A stretch of DNA of 64,000 bases from Faecalibacterium prausnitzii. Its GTDB lineage: Bacteria > Bacillota > Clostridia > Oscillospirales > Ruminococcaceae. The notes under the pieces were generated by a model. The model saw only the letters and a list, made by a program, of their open reading frames with translations, had not been told where the DNA came from and ran no database searches. Below, in pieces: positions 41,619 through 49,816 of this stretch. Within the stretch, counting starts at the first letter, position 1. Each line of letters opens with the position of its first letter. The DNA is taken from NCBI RefSeq assembly GCF_003287405.1, contig NZ_PRLD01000012.1, positions 24,930 through 88,929 on the forward strand, given 5' to 3'. The translations under genes and the position numbers were made by a program.

Positions 41619-42790
41619 GCCGCATTACCTCCAATGAACGGAATCGCACCGTAGCGACCTTGTAAATAGCCCTTGGAGATATTCTCACCTTTCCGGGGAG
41701 AAAACTCGGTCAGGGCGTAAATATCGGTCTGCATGGTCTTTTCGTTCTTCTCTGCAAACCAAATCTGATCGCGCCGCAGCAACGTCAGGTCGAGAAGTCC
41801 GGTATCGTGTGTTGTAAAGATGAGTTGTGCATGGTTTGTATTGATAGCGGCATCCTGCACCATCTCGATCAGATGCCTTGTCAGCAGCGGGTGCATACTG
41901 GATTCTATCTCGTCTACTACCAAAACAGAGCCTGCTTCTAGTGCAGTGAGCCACATACCGATGCGAGAGAAGAAACGCTGTGTCCCAACGGATTCCTGAC
42001 CCAACGGGAGCCAGAAACCCTTAGAAGTGCCATCTTCGGCATCGAGGGTGTGCAGTGCGGAAATGATAGGCTCTTCCTTGGAGCCTGTAATGCGGATGTC
42101 CTTGATACCGAGGTCTGCATACAGCATTTCATGCAGGATACGGCTCTTTTCAGAGCCACCCTGCCGAATGGCAGATAATGTAGCATCCAGCCGCATTTCG
42201 GTTCCCATAAAGCCTGTCAGCTTTTCAAAGAACCACAGATACGCTTTTTCGGTCTGGGGGCAGTTCCACTCGTTCGAGCTGGACAGATAAAGGCGGTTTT
42301 CAGCAGTTCGTCCAGCAAGCGTGAACTGCTCTTGAATATTCTCGCGGAACTGATAGCCATTGTTTTCTCTTGAAAAAATCAAGGCTTCTCGGCCATTCGG
42401 CCAGTGATAGAGATATTCGGTCAGGACTTTGGACTTGTCAAACGAGAACCCATAGGCATACTTGATGCCGCCATAAAAATAGATGGCTTCAAAGCTGGTC
42501 GGCTGTGTGGGCTGGTCAGTGAAAGCAAACGGCTCCTGCGGAAGGGACTCACCTTTCAGCAGCTTGGCATATCGGCCACAGACCATTTCCCGCATGAGCA
42601 GGAGGGCATGGAGAACATTGCTCTTCCCGGCTGCATTTGCGCCGTACAGTGCCAGCACAGGCACAAGCTGTTTCTTCTCGTCCGGCGAAATCAGGCAATC
42701 GGACAGACTTTTATCCGTAGATGCTTTCAAGCTGATGATAGCTGTATCTTTGATGGAACGATGGTTGGTGACTGAAAATTGAAGCAGCAT
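41606..42790 (-). CDS. rloA: RloA-like AAA (ABC-type) ATPase
   Basis: 394 aa, SMC/ABC-like ATPase related to OLD-family ATPases. Walker A is YGANAAGKSNVLHAL, the signature region is near LPLGQESVGTQRFF, Walker B is VLVVDEIESSMHP and the H-loop is IFTTHDTGLLDL. No nuclease domain is fused; RloB provides it. A sensor-effector pair in which the ATPase detects infection is the usual model. GGGAGG precedes the ATG. Confidence 0.88.
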   Translation of the reverse strand: MLLQFSVTNHRSIKDTAIISLKASTDKSLSDCLISPDEKKQLVPVLALYGANAAGKSNVLHALLLMREMVCGRYAKLLKGESLPQEPFAFTDQPTQPTSFEAIYFYGGIKYAYGFSFDKSKVLTEYLYHWPNGREALIFSRENNGYQFRENIQEQFTLAGRTAENRLYLSSSNEWNCPQTEKAYLWFFEKLTGFMGTEMRLDATLSAIRQGGSEKSRILHEMLYADLGIKDIRITGSKEEPIISALHTLDAEDGTSKGFWLPLGQESVGTQRFFSRIGMWLTALEAGSVLVVDEIESSMHPLLTRHLIEMVQDAAINTNHAQLIFTTHDTGLLDLTLLRRDQIWFAEKNEKTMQTDIYALTEFSPRKGENISKGYLQGRYGAIPFIGGNAAWAE

Positions 42791-42941
42791 CGCAATTCCT
42801 CCCAGATGATTTTCTGAATTCAGTGTACTCTATTCTGAGCGGAAAGTCAAATTTTGATTTTGAAATTCGAAAATATTCCGCAAAAATCAAGAATAAAATC
42901 TAAAAAATCGGCTTTTGATACCGTTCGGATGCTATCAGAGA

Positions 42942-43316
42942 TCATTCTGCATACACGACTTCCCTCACCACCACTTCTTCCGCCTGCGCTTTCAGCCCGT
43001 TCATATGGGCCGCCCAGAAAAGCTGTGATCGCTCTTTGTCCGGCGCAGGGAACTTGTCTGCCAAGGCCGCAATCGTGCGCTCCAGCTGTTCTGAGGCGGC
43101 TCTCTGGACTTCCTGCAAATGCGGCCAGAGCGTACCGTTCAGCAACATCCGGTTGTACAGCACAGGACGCTGATTCTTGAGATAGGCCAGCCGCATCCGG
43201 CCATACTTGCCCAGCGGTTCGGTATCATCGGTCTGCGGCAGGGTGAGCAAGGGCAGCTGATACTCCCCAACCTGTGCGTAATGGATCTCGGTGCGGACAG
43301 TGTTTGTGCTCTTCAT
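42942..43316 (-). CDS. tnpV: TnpV-like transposon-encoded protein
   Basis: 124 aa. The start at 43316 has AAAGGAG upstream. It shows the TnpV family features: TEIHYAQVGEYQLPLLTLP at the N-terminus, then GKYGRMRLAYLKNQRPVLY and the ending EVVVREVVYAE. These proteins accompany Clostridia transposons and integrative elements; their function is unknown. It supports a mobile origin for the right end of the island. Confidence 0.85.
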   Translation of the reverse strand: MKSTNTVRTEIHYAQVGEYQLPLLTLPQTDDTEPLGKYGRMRLAYLKNQRPVLYNRMLLNGTLWPHLQEVQRAASEQLERTIAALADKFPAPDKERSQLFWAAHMNGLKAQAEEVVVREVVYAE

Positions 43317-43371
43317 GGAAATTCTCCTTTGCATTTTCAATGCGTTTTGCGGTCTTTGCGGAAAACAGCGC

Positions 43372-44244
43372 TCACTTCTTCCGATTCTGTGCGGTCAGCC
43401 AGTTGCCCTGCGCCTGATAGTAGTGCTCCATCGTGGTGGGTGCGTTCAGGATGGTGGTGCGCAGATAGGCCATGATGTTCTTGATGGGCTGGGTGGTGTT
43501 GGACATCACATCGAAGATGTACTCAACGTGCTGGCTGGTCAGCTTGTCCAGCCGCAGCCGAATGGCTTTAGTGGTCTGCGGCTGCTTGCCGACGTACTGA
43601 GTCTGTCGTGGACAGCAGTACATCTCCACAATGTTGTCCAGCAGTTCCTCCAGCTTGTCGGGGTCGTACCGCTGGGCAAGGGTGTCGATCTCCAAACGTT
43701 CCCGAAACTCCTCCCGCACCTGTGCTTCCATCTGGTCAAAATCTGCGGATTCGTCTGTCTGCCCTGATAGATTAGTACTTTGTCTTTTAGTATTTTGTTT
43801 ATTAGTATTTTGTTGCGTTGCCTTTTCCAAATTGGGCTCAGCCAAATTTGGAAAATCCAAAAATGGTGAAGAACAAGGTTTCATGCGACTTTTGGTTGCG
43901 GACGGGTCCGACGGATCGCCTTCCTTGCCGGGAACGGCAGGAGCGTCCTCAACAGGCGATTCATAAACCTGATAATCGTAGTCGATGATCTGCCCTTTGG
44001 CATTGCGGACTTTCTGACGGCGGACGTAGCCGTGTTCTTCCAGTTCCAGAACAGCGGTGCGTACACTGTCCAGACCATCCTTGCAACCAACGGTCAGTCC
44101 CTTCAGGCTATAATCCCAATCGTCCGGCAGGGAGAGCATATAGGACAGCAGTCCCTTGGCTTTCAGGGACAGCCTCTTATCCTGCAGGTGGTGGTTGCTC
44201 ATGACGGTGTAGTTAACATTTTTATTGACGCGGAATGTTGACAT
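43372..44244 (-). CDS. DUF6017-type replication/partition protein with N-terminal winged helix
   Basis: 290 aa. The N-terminal winged helix (FRVNKNVNYTVMSNHHLQDKRLSLKAKG) is the replication-initiator A type found on integrative elements. A variable linker rich in Asn and Gln (about 140-170) is followed by a helical DUF6017 domain ending TTMEHYYQAQG. Inside the linker the DNA has three 15-bp tandem repeats (43771-43815), which could serve as iterons. It probably starts replication of the excised element; that role is inferred from similar elements. Confidence 0.82.
   Translation of the reverse strand: MSTFRVNKNVNYTVMSNHHLQDKRLSLKAKGLLSYMLSLPDDWDYSLKGLTVGCKDGLDSVRTAVLELEEHGYVRRQKVRNAKGQIIDYDYQVYESPVEDAPAVPGKEGDPSDPSATKSRMKPCSSPFLDFPNLAEPNLEKATQQNTNKQNTKRQSTNLSGQTDESADFDQMEAQVREEFRERLEIDTLAQRYDPDKLEELLDNIVEMYCCPRQTQYVGKQPQTTKAIRLRLDKLTSQHVEYIFDVMSNTTQPIKNIMAYLRTTILNAPTTMEHYYQAQGNWLTAQNRKK
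43771..43815. repeat. Three 15-bp tandem repeats inside the DUF6017 gene
   Basis: The unit TTAGTATTTTGTTTA starts at 43772, 43787 and 43802 with one or two changes per unit. In-gene iterons are known in several initiator genes, so this may mark an origin. Confidence 0.6.
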
Positions 44245-44280
44245 GGCGGCTTCCCTTTCAGCCCAATGCGGGCAAGAGAA

Positions 44281-44317
44281 AACGCAGCATTTCCCGGCTT
44301 TCGGGAAACGCTGCGTT
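44281..44317. other. Long hairpin upstream of the DUF6017 gene
   Basis: AACGCAGC-A-TTTCCCG pairs with CGGGAAA-C-GCTGCGTT; one A/C mismatch interrupts a 15-bp stem. It has no T run, so it may be an origin hairpin or a leader structure. Confidence 0.6.
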
Positions 44318-44372
44318 CAGACAGGGAAGCCTGCTGTGAGCTGGCACAGCAACGGCAGCACTGCATAATTCA

Positions 44373-44463
44373 ATCGCAAGTTTAACGGCAGCTTTCAATC
44401 CAAACAGCTTATTTGCGATATACAATTCGCAGTTGTTGCCAACGAATCAAAATGCGAATTGTA
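44373..44463 (-). promoter_or_regulatory. Copy B of the covarying structured element
   Basis: On the minus strand the stem is ACAATTCGCA / TGCGAATTGT (10 bp, perfect), followed by ATCGCAA, a 33-base gap and TTGCGAT. This is the same arrangement and spacing as copy A at 21945-22037. Four of ten stem pairs differ from copy A, and all four changes are compensated. It lies about 130 bases before the DUF6017 start codon. Confidence 0.62.
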
Positions 44464-44665
44464 ATAACGGACATCTAACACAACTACACCTGAAATGCAG
44501 ACGCTGACGGCCCGTGTGAAAAAGGCTTTTTCTAACGTCATTTCGCAAAAAGCGGCTGATTTTTGCCTGCAAATTGCGGTGTGACGTGCCTTTTTTGAGG
44601 TTACAAAAATGCCCTCAGCTGCCAATGACGGCCGCGCGGGACCAGCTTCATCCAACAATTTTAAA

Positions 44666-44725
44666 GACTCGAAATCGTTTTGTCCTTAATCGGGCACGTG
44701 GGTTCGAATCCCACCATCTCCGCCA
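44666..44725 (+). other. Right attachment site of the island (tRNA-Ser 3' fragment)
   Basis: 60-bp direct repeat of 22487-22546 with one mismatch. It lacks the acceptor 5' strand and D arm, so it is not a gene. It is followed by a tRNA-type terminator (44728-44759). Confidence 0.88.
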
Positions 44726-44727
44726 AC

Positions 44728-44759
44728 AAAAAGCATCAGCTCAGGCTGGTGCTTTTTTT
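44728..44759 (+). terminator. Original tRNA-Ser terminator next to the right attachment site
   Basis: AAAAAGCATCAGC and GCTGGTGCTTTTTTT pair around TCAG. Confidence 0.85.
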
Positions 44760-44881
44760 GCGGCAAAGATGGTGAGGATGAGAACAGGGCGGCGGTCCGC
44801 AGACCGCAAGCAATCAGCCCAGTGCAACGACGACGACCGCTGCCTGTGGCAGAAACAGGGAGGAGTTGTTGGGGCAGCGTT

Positions 44882-44922
44882 CTGATTTTTCAAAGCCCTG
44901 CCAAGGGGCTGCGGAAAAATCA
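44882..44922. other. Hairpin in the short segment between the two tRNA scars
   Basis: CTGATTTTTC and GAAAAATCAG form a 10-bp stem, with a second inner AAAGCCC/GGGGCT pairing. There is no gene in 44726-45041. Confidence 0.55.
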
Positions 44923-44967
44923 GCAAACGCAACCCGTTGCTGTTGCTTAGCCCGCGGGAGAATATCC

Positions 44968-45013
44968 ACCATCTCCGCCAACAAAAGGCATCAGCTCAGG
45001 CTGGTGCCTTTTT
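44968..45013 (+). repeat. Second tRNA 3'-end scar with its terminator
   Basis: TCCACCATCTCCGCCAACAAAA followed by GGCATCAGCTCAGGCTGGTGCC and TTTTT. This repeats 44710-44759 almost exactly after a 208-bp spacer. It suggests a second integration or a tandem tRNA/terminator unit that was later trimmed. Confidence 0.8.
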
Positions 45014-45041
45014 ATGTTCTCCAGCCATTAAAAAGAATGTA

Positions 45042-45479
45042 TCAATATTTTTTGCTCAGAATCTTCTCAAGCGTATCCGCAAACCTGACATCCTGCTCCT
45101 TCGTCCGCTTTGGGCTTCCCTTGGGGTGCTTTCCGGCACGGAGGAGCTTTTTGTTTTCATAACGCCGCAACATGAGAGCGTCTATGTTGTCGGCGGTGTA
45201 TTCCAGACCGTTCTGGTTCAGCACTCGTGCGCACTTGGCAAGGCACATACTCGCCAGCCCGTAGTCCTGTGTTACGACAATATCCCCTGGTTTTACCTGG
45301 TTGACGAGAGCAAAGTCTACACTGTCAGTCCCTTTATCGAACACCAGCGTCTGCGCACCTTCTCGCTCGATTTGGTGAGCTGTGTCGCACAGGATGATGA
45401 CCGGAATGCAAAACCGCTTTGCAATCTGCAAAGTCAAATCCACCACCGGGCAGCCGTCTGCATCGATCAAAATATTCAT
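45042..45479 (-). CDS. YaiI/YqxD family protein (DUF188), chromosomal copy
   Basis: 145 aa, same length as the island copy. Signature MNILIDADGCPVVD. Differences are mostly conservative (Cys for Val at the CIPVIIL position, Lys in the tail), so both copies seem under selection. The ATG overlaps the esterase stop in ATGA. The usual PIN-like fold and uncertain role apply. Confidence 0.88.
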   Translation of the reverse strand: MNILIDADGCPVVDLTLQIAKRFCIPVIILCDTAHQIEREGAQTLVFDKGTDSVDFALVNQVKPGDIVVTQDYGLASMCLAKCARVLNQNGLEYTADNIDALMLRRYENKKLLRAGKHPKGSPKRTKEQDVRFADTLEKILSKKY

Positions 45480-46159
45480 CGGCTTTCCTCCATCACCCAC
45501 CGAAATGCTCTTGCGGTACGCAAATCGGCGTCTTTGAAATGCCCGCCGCTGTTCCATTCAAGGGTGCAGTCTGCGCCACGCGCGGTAAGCCGACTGTGCA
45601 GGGCACGGATGTTATCGCCCACCGCAGCCATGACGGCGTTTTTCGTGCGCTCTTCCTTGTCGCCAAGGCTCAGATAAACGTGCTGTGCCTGTATTGGGTG
45701 CTGTTGTTCAAACTCCATCCAGCCCGGAAACCAAACCGAGGGGGATGCAGCGGCGACACCGTAGAACAAATCGGTCTGGGTGGATGCCCACAGCGCAAAC
45801 AATCCCGCCAGCGAGTAGCCGCCCAGAATGATTTTGACGTCCTCCGGGAGATGAAACTGCTGCTTCAGTGTGGGAACGACCTGTTCTGTCAGAAAGCGCA
45901 GGGTGTCCATAGCATTGCCGCCAAACCCTTGCGTTCCCCACACGGCAGGGGCTTCCCACGGAGAAAGTGCATCGTTCCAGTTTGAGACCGGAACGGCGGC
46001 AAACAGAAAGTGGTGCGCACTCTGTGCAATAGCGGTAATCTCGCTTTCCATGCTTTGCTGCTCGTGTTCACCGGTCATTTGGAGCAGCAGGTATTTTGCA
46101 TGGGCTTCGCCGTAAATACGGCAAGGTCTGTTCCCGATTTGCATTGTCTGTGCGGTCAC
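45476..46159 (-). CDS. Alpha/beta-hydrolase esterase, chromosomal copy
   Basis: 227 aa with a GTG start at 46159; GGGAGG is 8 bases upstream at the same place as in the island copy, which uses ATG. The elbow GGYSLAGLFALW, acid (LSLGDKEERT) and His (NSGGHFKDAD) are all kept. It is coupled to the YqxD gene. Two functional copies may raise dosage or allow recombination between island and chromosome. Confidence 0.85.
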   Translation of the reverse strand: MTAQTMQIGNRPCRIYGEAHAKYLLLQMTGEHEQQSMESEITAIAQSAHHFLFAAVPVSNWNDALSPWEAPAVWGTQGFGGNAMDTLRFLTEQVVPTLKQQFHLPEDVKIILGGYSLAGLFALWASTQTDLFYGVAAASPSVWFPGWMEFEQQHPIQAQHVYLSLGDKEERTKNAVMAAVGDNIRALHSRLTARGADCTLEWNSGGHFKDADLRTARAFRWVMEESR

Positions 46160-46289
46160 TGCGACTTCCTCCCGAAAAAATTTTGATAAGCCCAGTATAG
46201 CAACTGAAAAATCATTTTGCAATTCAAAAGGCGTTCGCATTCGCTGCAAGCAGTGCAAGTTGGTCAGAACGTTTCCCATATCAAATACA

Positions 46290-47609
46290 CTACTTCCTCA
46301 CCTGCGCTTCGATCTCTCCGGTAAACTGAAACCATCCATCCTCATAGTCCATAACAAAGTCTGCGTGATACTTGTTCAGAATAAGTTTTATATTGGAAAG
46401 CCCGAATCCATGAAGACTTGCATTCGGTTTTGTCGTCTGGATCGTATCATTTTTTATTTCGACCGGAAGGGTCGTATTCCGAACAGAAAACAAAAAGCTT
46501 TGTTTTAACACTGCAGAAACCCGAATCACCCGATCGCCCTCGATTTTTTCGCAGGCTTCAATGGCGTTATCCAGCAGATTGGAAAACAGGACGACCATAT
46601 CCGATACATCAAAAGGCAGAGCCGATAAATCGTTCAGCTCGAAATCAATGTCGATCCCCTTCTGGATCGCTTCCGTTGCTTTCGTATTGAACAGTGCATC
46701 CAAGATCGCATGGTGAGAGTTGACGAGGAACGATCGGTCTGTCTGTTCCTTGGATACAGAATTCAAATATTGCTCTGCCGCATCATATTCCTGATTTTGC
46801 AAAAGATCTTGAAGTGTATTGAGATGTGCCTGAAAGTCATGTACCTTATGGCGCTGAGCCGTATAGAGCTGACTTGCGGCTTCCATATTTTTAGCCTGAA
46901 ACTGGAGCTGCTGTTCCAGCGCCAAAACTCTTTCCTGATTTTCAACGGTCTTTTCCATTCGTTCCAAAAGATACAGCACTGCCACATTTGCGGCAAAAAT
47001 CAAACCGCATACCGCAGCAATCACCATTTCGCTTGCGCTTTTACCAGTCGTCATGTACAGCAAAAGCACCAGCATCACAAAAGATGTTCCCGGAAACAAA
47101 AAATAAAGACCTGATTTTACGCCCGTCAGCTTGTTGGGGGTTCTCAAGCTCCTTCTTCTCCGCATAAGCTTTCGAAATGTGTATGCCAGAAAAAGCTCTG
47201 CCGAATAGTTGATAACTCCATAGCTTATCATAAGCGGAAAACTTGTTCGAAAGGACGCTCCGTCCATTCCACAGATAAAAGCACCTGCCATGCCAAGCCC
47301 AAAAGACAAACAGTAGGTCATGAGATATTCTATACAGACTAAGAGCAGCAGCATTCCGCTGGAGATCTCTCTATACAATGCTCTTGCGCTCAATGTGTAC
47401 GACAAAAGGATCATGCCGATCTTTACAGCCGGATCTCGGCCAAAGAAAACAAGCGGAACTTGCAGGATCCAGAAATTCAGAGCAACAAGGCACCCGATGC
47501 CCAACGTAAACTTCCAATTATCCCATCGTCTTTGGGCAAATGCATCCAAAAAGAAGATCAAAGACAGTGTATCGACCACCGTATAAAGAAAGCTCAAGAG
47601 ATCGCCCAT
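46290..47609 (-). CDS. Agr-like membrane sensor histidine kinase (GHKL type)
   Basis: 439 aa. The start at 47609 has GAGAGGG upstream. Six or so hydrophobic spans fill the first 210 residues, then a coiled coil. The kinase region has an H-box like that of AgrC (QRHKVHDFQAHL), the N-box SNLLDNAIEACEK and the G-box LHGFGLSNIK. It overlaps the response-regulator gene by 16 bases. No AgrB peptidase or AgrD peptide gene is seen beside it, so the ligand is unknown. Confidence 0.87.
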   Translation of the reverse strand: MGDLLSFLYTVVDTLSLIFFLDAFAQRRWDNWKFTLGIGCLVALNFWILQVPLVFFGRDPAVKIGMILLSYTLSARALYREISSGMLLLLVCIEYLMTYCLSFGLGMAGAFICGMDGASFRTSFPLMISYGVINYSAELFLAYTFRKLMRRRRSLRTPNKLTGVKSGLYFLFPGTSFVMLVLLLYMTTGKSASEMVIAAVCGLIFAANVAVLYLLERMEKTVENQERVLALEQQLQFQAKNMEAASQLYTAQRHKVHDFQAHLNTLQDLLQNQEYDAAEQYLNSVSKEQTDRSFLVNSHHAILDALFNTKATEAIQKGIDIDFELNDLSALPFDVSDMVVLFSNLLDNAIEACEKIEGDRVIRVSAVLKQSFLFSVRNTTLPVEIKNDTIQTTKPNASLHGFGLSNIKLILNKYHADFVMDYEDGWFQFTGEIEAQVRK

Positions 47610-48313
47610 CGATTTTTCCCTCTCCACTTCAAGTAATGCTGTTTTAATTCCTTGTGGCTTTTAGCGCTTGAGGGCAAAACGATCCCTCCGCGTAAGTGCA
47701 CCTTTTCATACTGCATCTGTTCGATGTACTCCATATTTACCAGAAAGGACTTTTGGATACGCAGAAACCCAAGGTCTTCCAACTTTTCCGATAAATCTGT
47801 CATATTTCCATAAAACCGATATTCGGTCCGTTCGTCGTGGATCAGGTGCATGATAACGATTCTCAGATTTGACTCCAGATAGAGAATATGATTTACCGGA
47901 ATATCGATCAATTCCGAATTGACGGAGATCGTAATGATTTGTTTTTTTCGGACCACTTCTTTGACTGCATCCTCAAAATAGGATACCAGTCTTTCCTGCA
48001 TATTGGTTTTCAAAAGATACCGAAACGCCTGTACTTCAAACCCTTCCGGCGCATACTGGATGAAGTTGGTCAGAAAAATGATCACGATCCCCGGTTTTTC
48101 TTTCCGAAGTCTCCACGCCAGATCGATGCCGCTGAAGTCTCCCATATCGATATCCAGAATCGCGATATCGCACCCCGCAAGGTCTTTGATCGCACAGGGA
48201 TCATCAAACAGGTGAAACCGCACCTGCATTCCATTTTCTGCGCAATGCTTTTGGAGCAGCTCTGAAACCTGCTCTGTAACACGCCACTCATCATCACAGA
48301 TCAATACATTCAT
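47594..48313 (-). CDS. LytTR-family response regulator
   Basis: 239 aa. The start at 48313 has GGGGGA upstream. The receiver has DD at 7-8 (ICDDEWR) and the acceptor Asp in AILDIDMGDFSG, with the conserved Lys in FRYLLKTN. The C-terminal LytTR DNA-binding domain spans about 140-235 (ILYLESNLRIVIMHL, FLRIQKSFLVNMEYI). It is partner to the kinase gene that follows. It may control the divergent Ere-like gene; no clear LytTR direct repeats were found. Confidence 0.88.
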   Translation of the reverse strand: MNVLICDDEWRVTEQVSELLQKHCAENGMQVRFHLFDDPCAIKDLAGCDIAILDIDMGDFSGIDLAWRLRKEKPGIVIIFLTNFIQYAPEGFEVQAFRYLLKTNMQERLVSYFEDAVKEVVRKKQIITISVNSELIDIPVNHILYLESNLRIVIMHLIHDERTEYRFYGNMTDLSEKLEDLGFLRIQKSFLVNMEYIEQMQYEKVHLRGGIVLPSSAKSHKELKQHYLKWRGKNRWAIS

Positions 48314-48550
48314 CTGAAATTTCCCCCAAGATAAACGAACCGGCTTTTGGTTATTCAAAATATCTCATCCGCTCTCACAGCGATTATAATACGATTAGGT
48401 TGAAATCGCAAATAGTGCACTCTATAGGACAGAGCCGTGCCTTTTCATGACAGAAAAACCGTTTTTCGTTACCATAATGTGGATTTTTTCGTGGTATGAG
48501 CGTAAAACAAAACCACCTTCCCGCATTATAAAATACCAAGGAGTGTCGTC

Positions 48551-49753
48551 ATGAAAGCACCGCGATATAACAGCAGTTTGCGCAAGAGGTTCCTCGCTTT
48601 CGCAGCTGCTCTTGTCCTTCTTTTCGCTCTTGTGTTTGAACTTTATCCAAGAAGCGCTCAGATCATCGATCTCTCCACCGGTTCCGGGCTTTCCAGAATG
48701 CTCCGATACGATGACGCGCAGGTCTATATCTTTGGCGAGATTCATCGAAAAGTAGAATACCAAAAGTTCCGCAATGTGCTATTCAAGTATCTTGTGGAGA
48801 AAAAAGGTGTGCGTGTCCTTTTGATGGAGCATGGCTATGCAAGCGGCTTTATCGAAAACGAAACGATACAGAACCGGATGACCTTTTCCGATGCGTTCGA
48901 TCAGTTTACGATATCCCAAGAGGACTACGAATTATTCCGGTGGATGTCGGAATTCAACCGAAACAGACCGGACAATGATAAGATCTCCATCGTTGGCGCA
49001 GATATCACGGATTCGATTGAGATGCTCTGCACCTTCTGCAAGTATCTTCTGAAAGATTGTGATTTTTCAGCAGCAGACAGAGAGACACAGATGCTTTTGA
49101 TCGGCATCCAGAAATGCCGGTTGCAGTATCGTTTTCAAAACAGTCTGCTGCCACAGCTGATCGAGCAGATGCAGACTCGGCCGGAACAACTCGAATTAGT
49201 GCTGGGCGATAAGATGATCCATCTGGAGCGTGCTCTTCTGGGCTGGCAACAGGAGCTGACGTGCAATGAACTGAACGATTATCAGGCAGAGCTTCAACCT
49301 GGCGGCAAGGCTATGGCTTATCGGGAGGATGCCCTGTATGCAAATCTCCAGCGGATCTATCAGGAAAATCCAACTGCAAAGTATTTCGGTTCGTTCGGGG
49401 CAGCACACGTCCAAATGACACGCTATGTTGGCGATGGAACGGTTTATTGGATCGATGATTGTTTCGTTTCACGGATGGCTGGTGAAGAAAGCTTCCTTGA
49501 CGGCAAACTGACCGTCATTGACGGCATCGTGACCTATGAGATCGGAGATCTGGGCGAATCTGATACGAACCATATCATCTTGTATAATACCGCCCGCGCA
49601 AAGAATCCCGCCGCTGAAAACGGAAAGTTCTTTGCGGGAGCCCCTGACATCCCGGATGAAAAAATTGCGCAGTATGCAATATTGTTTGAGCACCCGGATC
49701 AGATCACAAGCAGCGAGGAGCATCCGGGCTGGTATTGGCTCAGCCATAGGTAA
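48551..49753 (+). CDS. Membrane-anchored erythromycin-esterase-like protein
   Basis: 400 aa. A signal anchor spans residues 12-30 (FLAFAAALVLLFALVFEL), so the domain lies outside the membrane. The Ere/ChaN-like fold is suggested by the early Glu-His in VYIFGEIHRKVEYQ, by LLMEHGYASGF, by the Asp in IVGADITDS and by FGSFGAAHVQMTRY. Family members hydrolyse lactones or bind haem; the substrate here is unknown. AAGGAG sits 7-8 bases before the ATG. It is divergent from the two-component operon, which suggests shared control. Confidence 0.72.
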   Translation: MKAPRYNSSLRKRFLAFAAALVLLFALVFELYPRSAQIIDLSTGSGLSRMLRYDDAQVYIFGEIHRKVEYQKFRNVLFKYLVEKKGVRVLLMEHGYASGFIENETIQNRMTFSDAFDQFTISQEDYELFRWMSEFNRNRPDNDKISIVGADITDSIEMLCTFCKYLLKDCDFSAADRETQMLLIGIQKCRLQYRFQNSLLPQLIEQMQTRPEQLELVLGDKMIHLERALLGWQQELTCNELNDYQAELQPGGKAMAYREDALYANLQRIYQENPTAKYFGSFGAAHVQMTRYVGDGTVYWIDDCFVSRMAGEESFLDGKLTVIDGIVTYEIGDLGESDTNHIILYNTARAKNPAAENGKFFAGAPDIPDEKIAQYAILFEHPDQITSSEEHPGWYWLSHR

Positions 49754-49779
49754 AATTTTCCCCAAAGCAAAATTTGGTA

Positions 49780-49807
49780 TTGACAAATCCCAAATCCGTG
49801 CTTTAAT
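49780..49807 (+). promoter_or_regulatory. Promoter of the tryptophan T-box transcript
   Basis: TTGACA (49780-49785), 16 bp, TTTAAT (49802-49807). Confidence 0.72.
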
Positions 49808-49816
49808 ATAGGCAAA

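Larger units (their letters stand above)
22547..44725. mobile_element. 22-kb integrated defence island at tRNA-Ser
   Basis: Bounded by 60-bp direct repeats of the tRNA 3' part. The integrase and excisionase are at the left end; a DUF6017 protein and TnpV are at the right. The cargo is four nuclease, helicase or ATPase modules. Several parts (27172-31963, 38193-40016) are visibly AT-rich against a GC-rich chromosome, while the two large helicases are closer to it, so the cargo is a mosaic. No relaxase, coupling protein or type IV secretion genes are seen. It may be mobilisable in trans or be a remnant. Confidence 0.85.
45017..46250. repeat. Duplicated esterase-YqxD segment, chromosomal copy
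   Basis: Counterpart of 25578-26806. It starts right after the tRNA terminator. Its far end keeps the first bases of the hairpin-element terminus (GCAAGCAGTGC at 46245-46255) but not the element itself. Confidence 0.88.

Noticed and set aside
44395..44658. 87-codon minus-strand frame beside the right attachment site
   Set aside because: No start signal; it covers structured copy B and tRNA-derived sequence.
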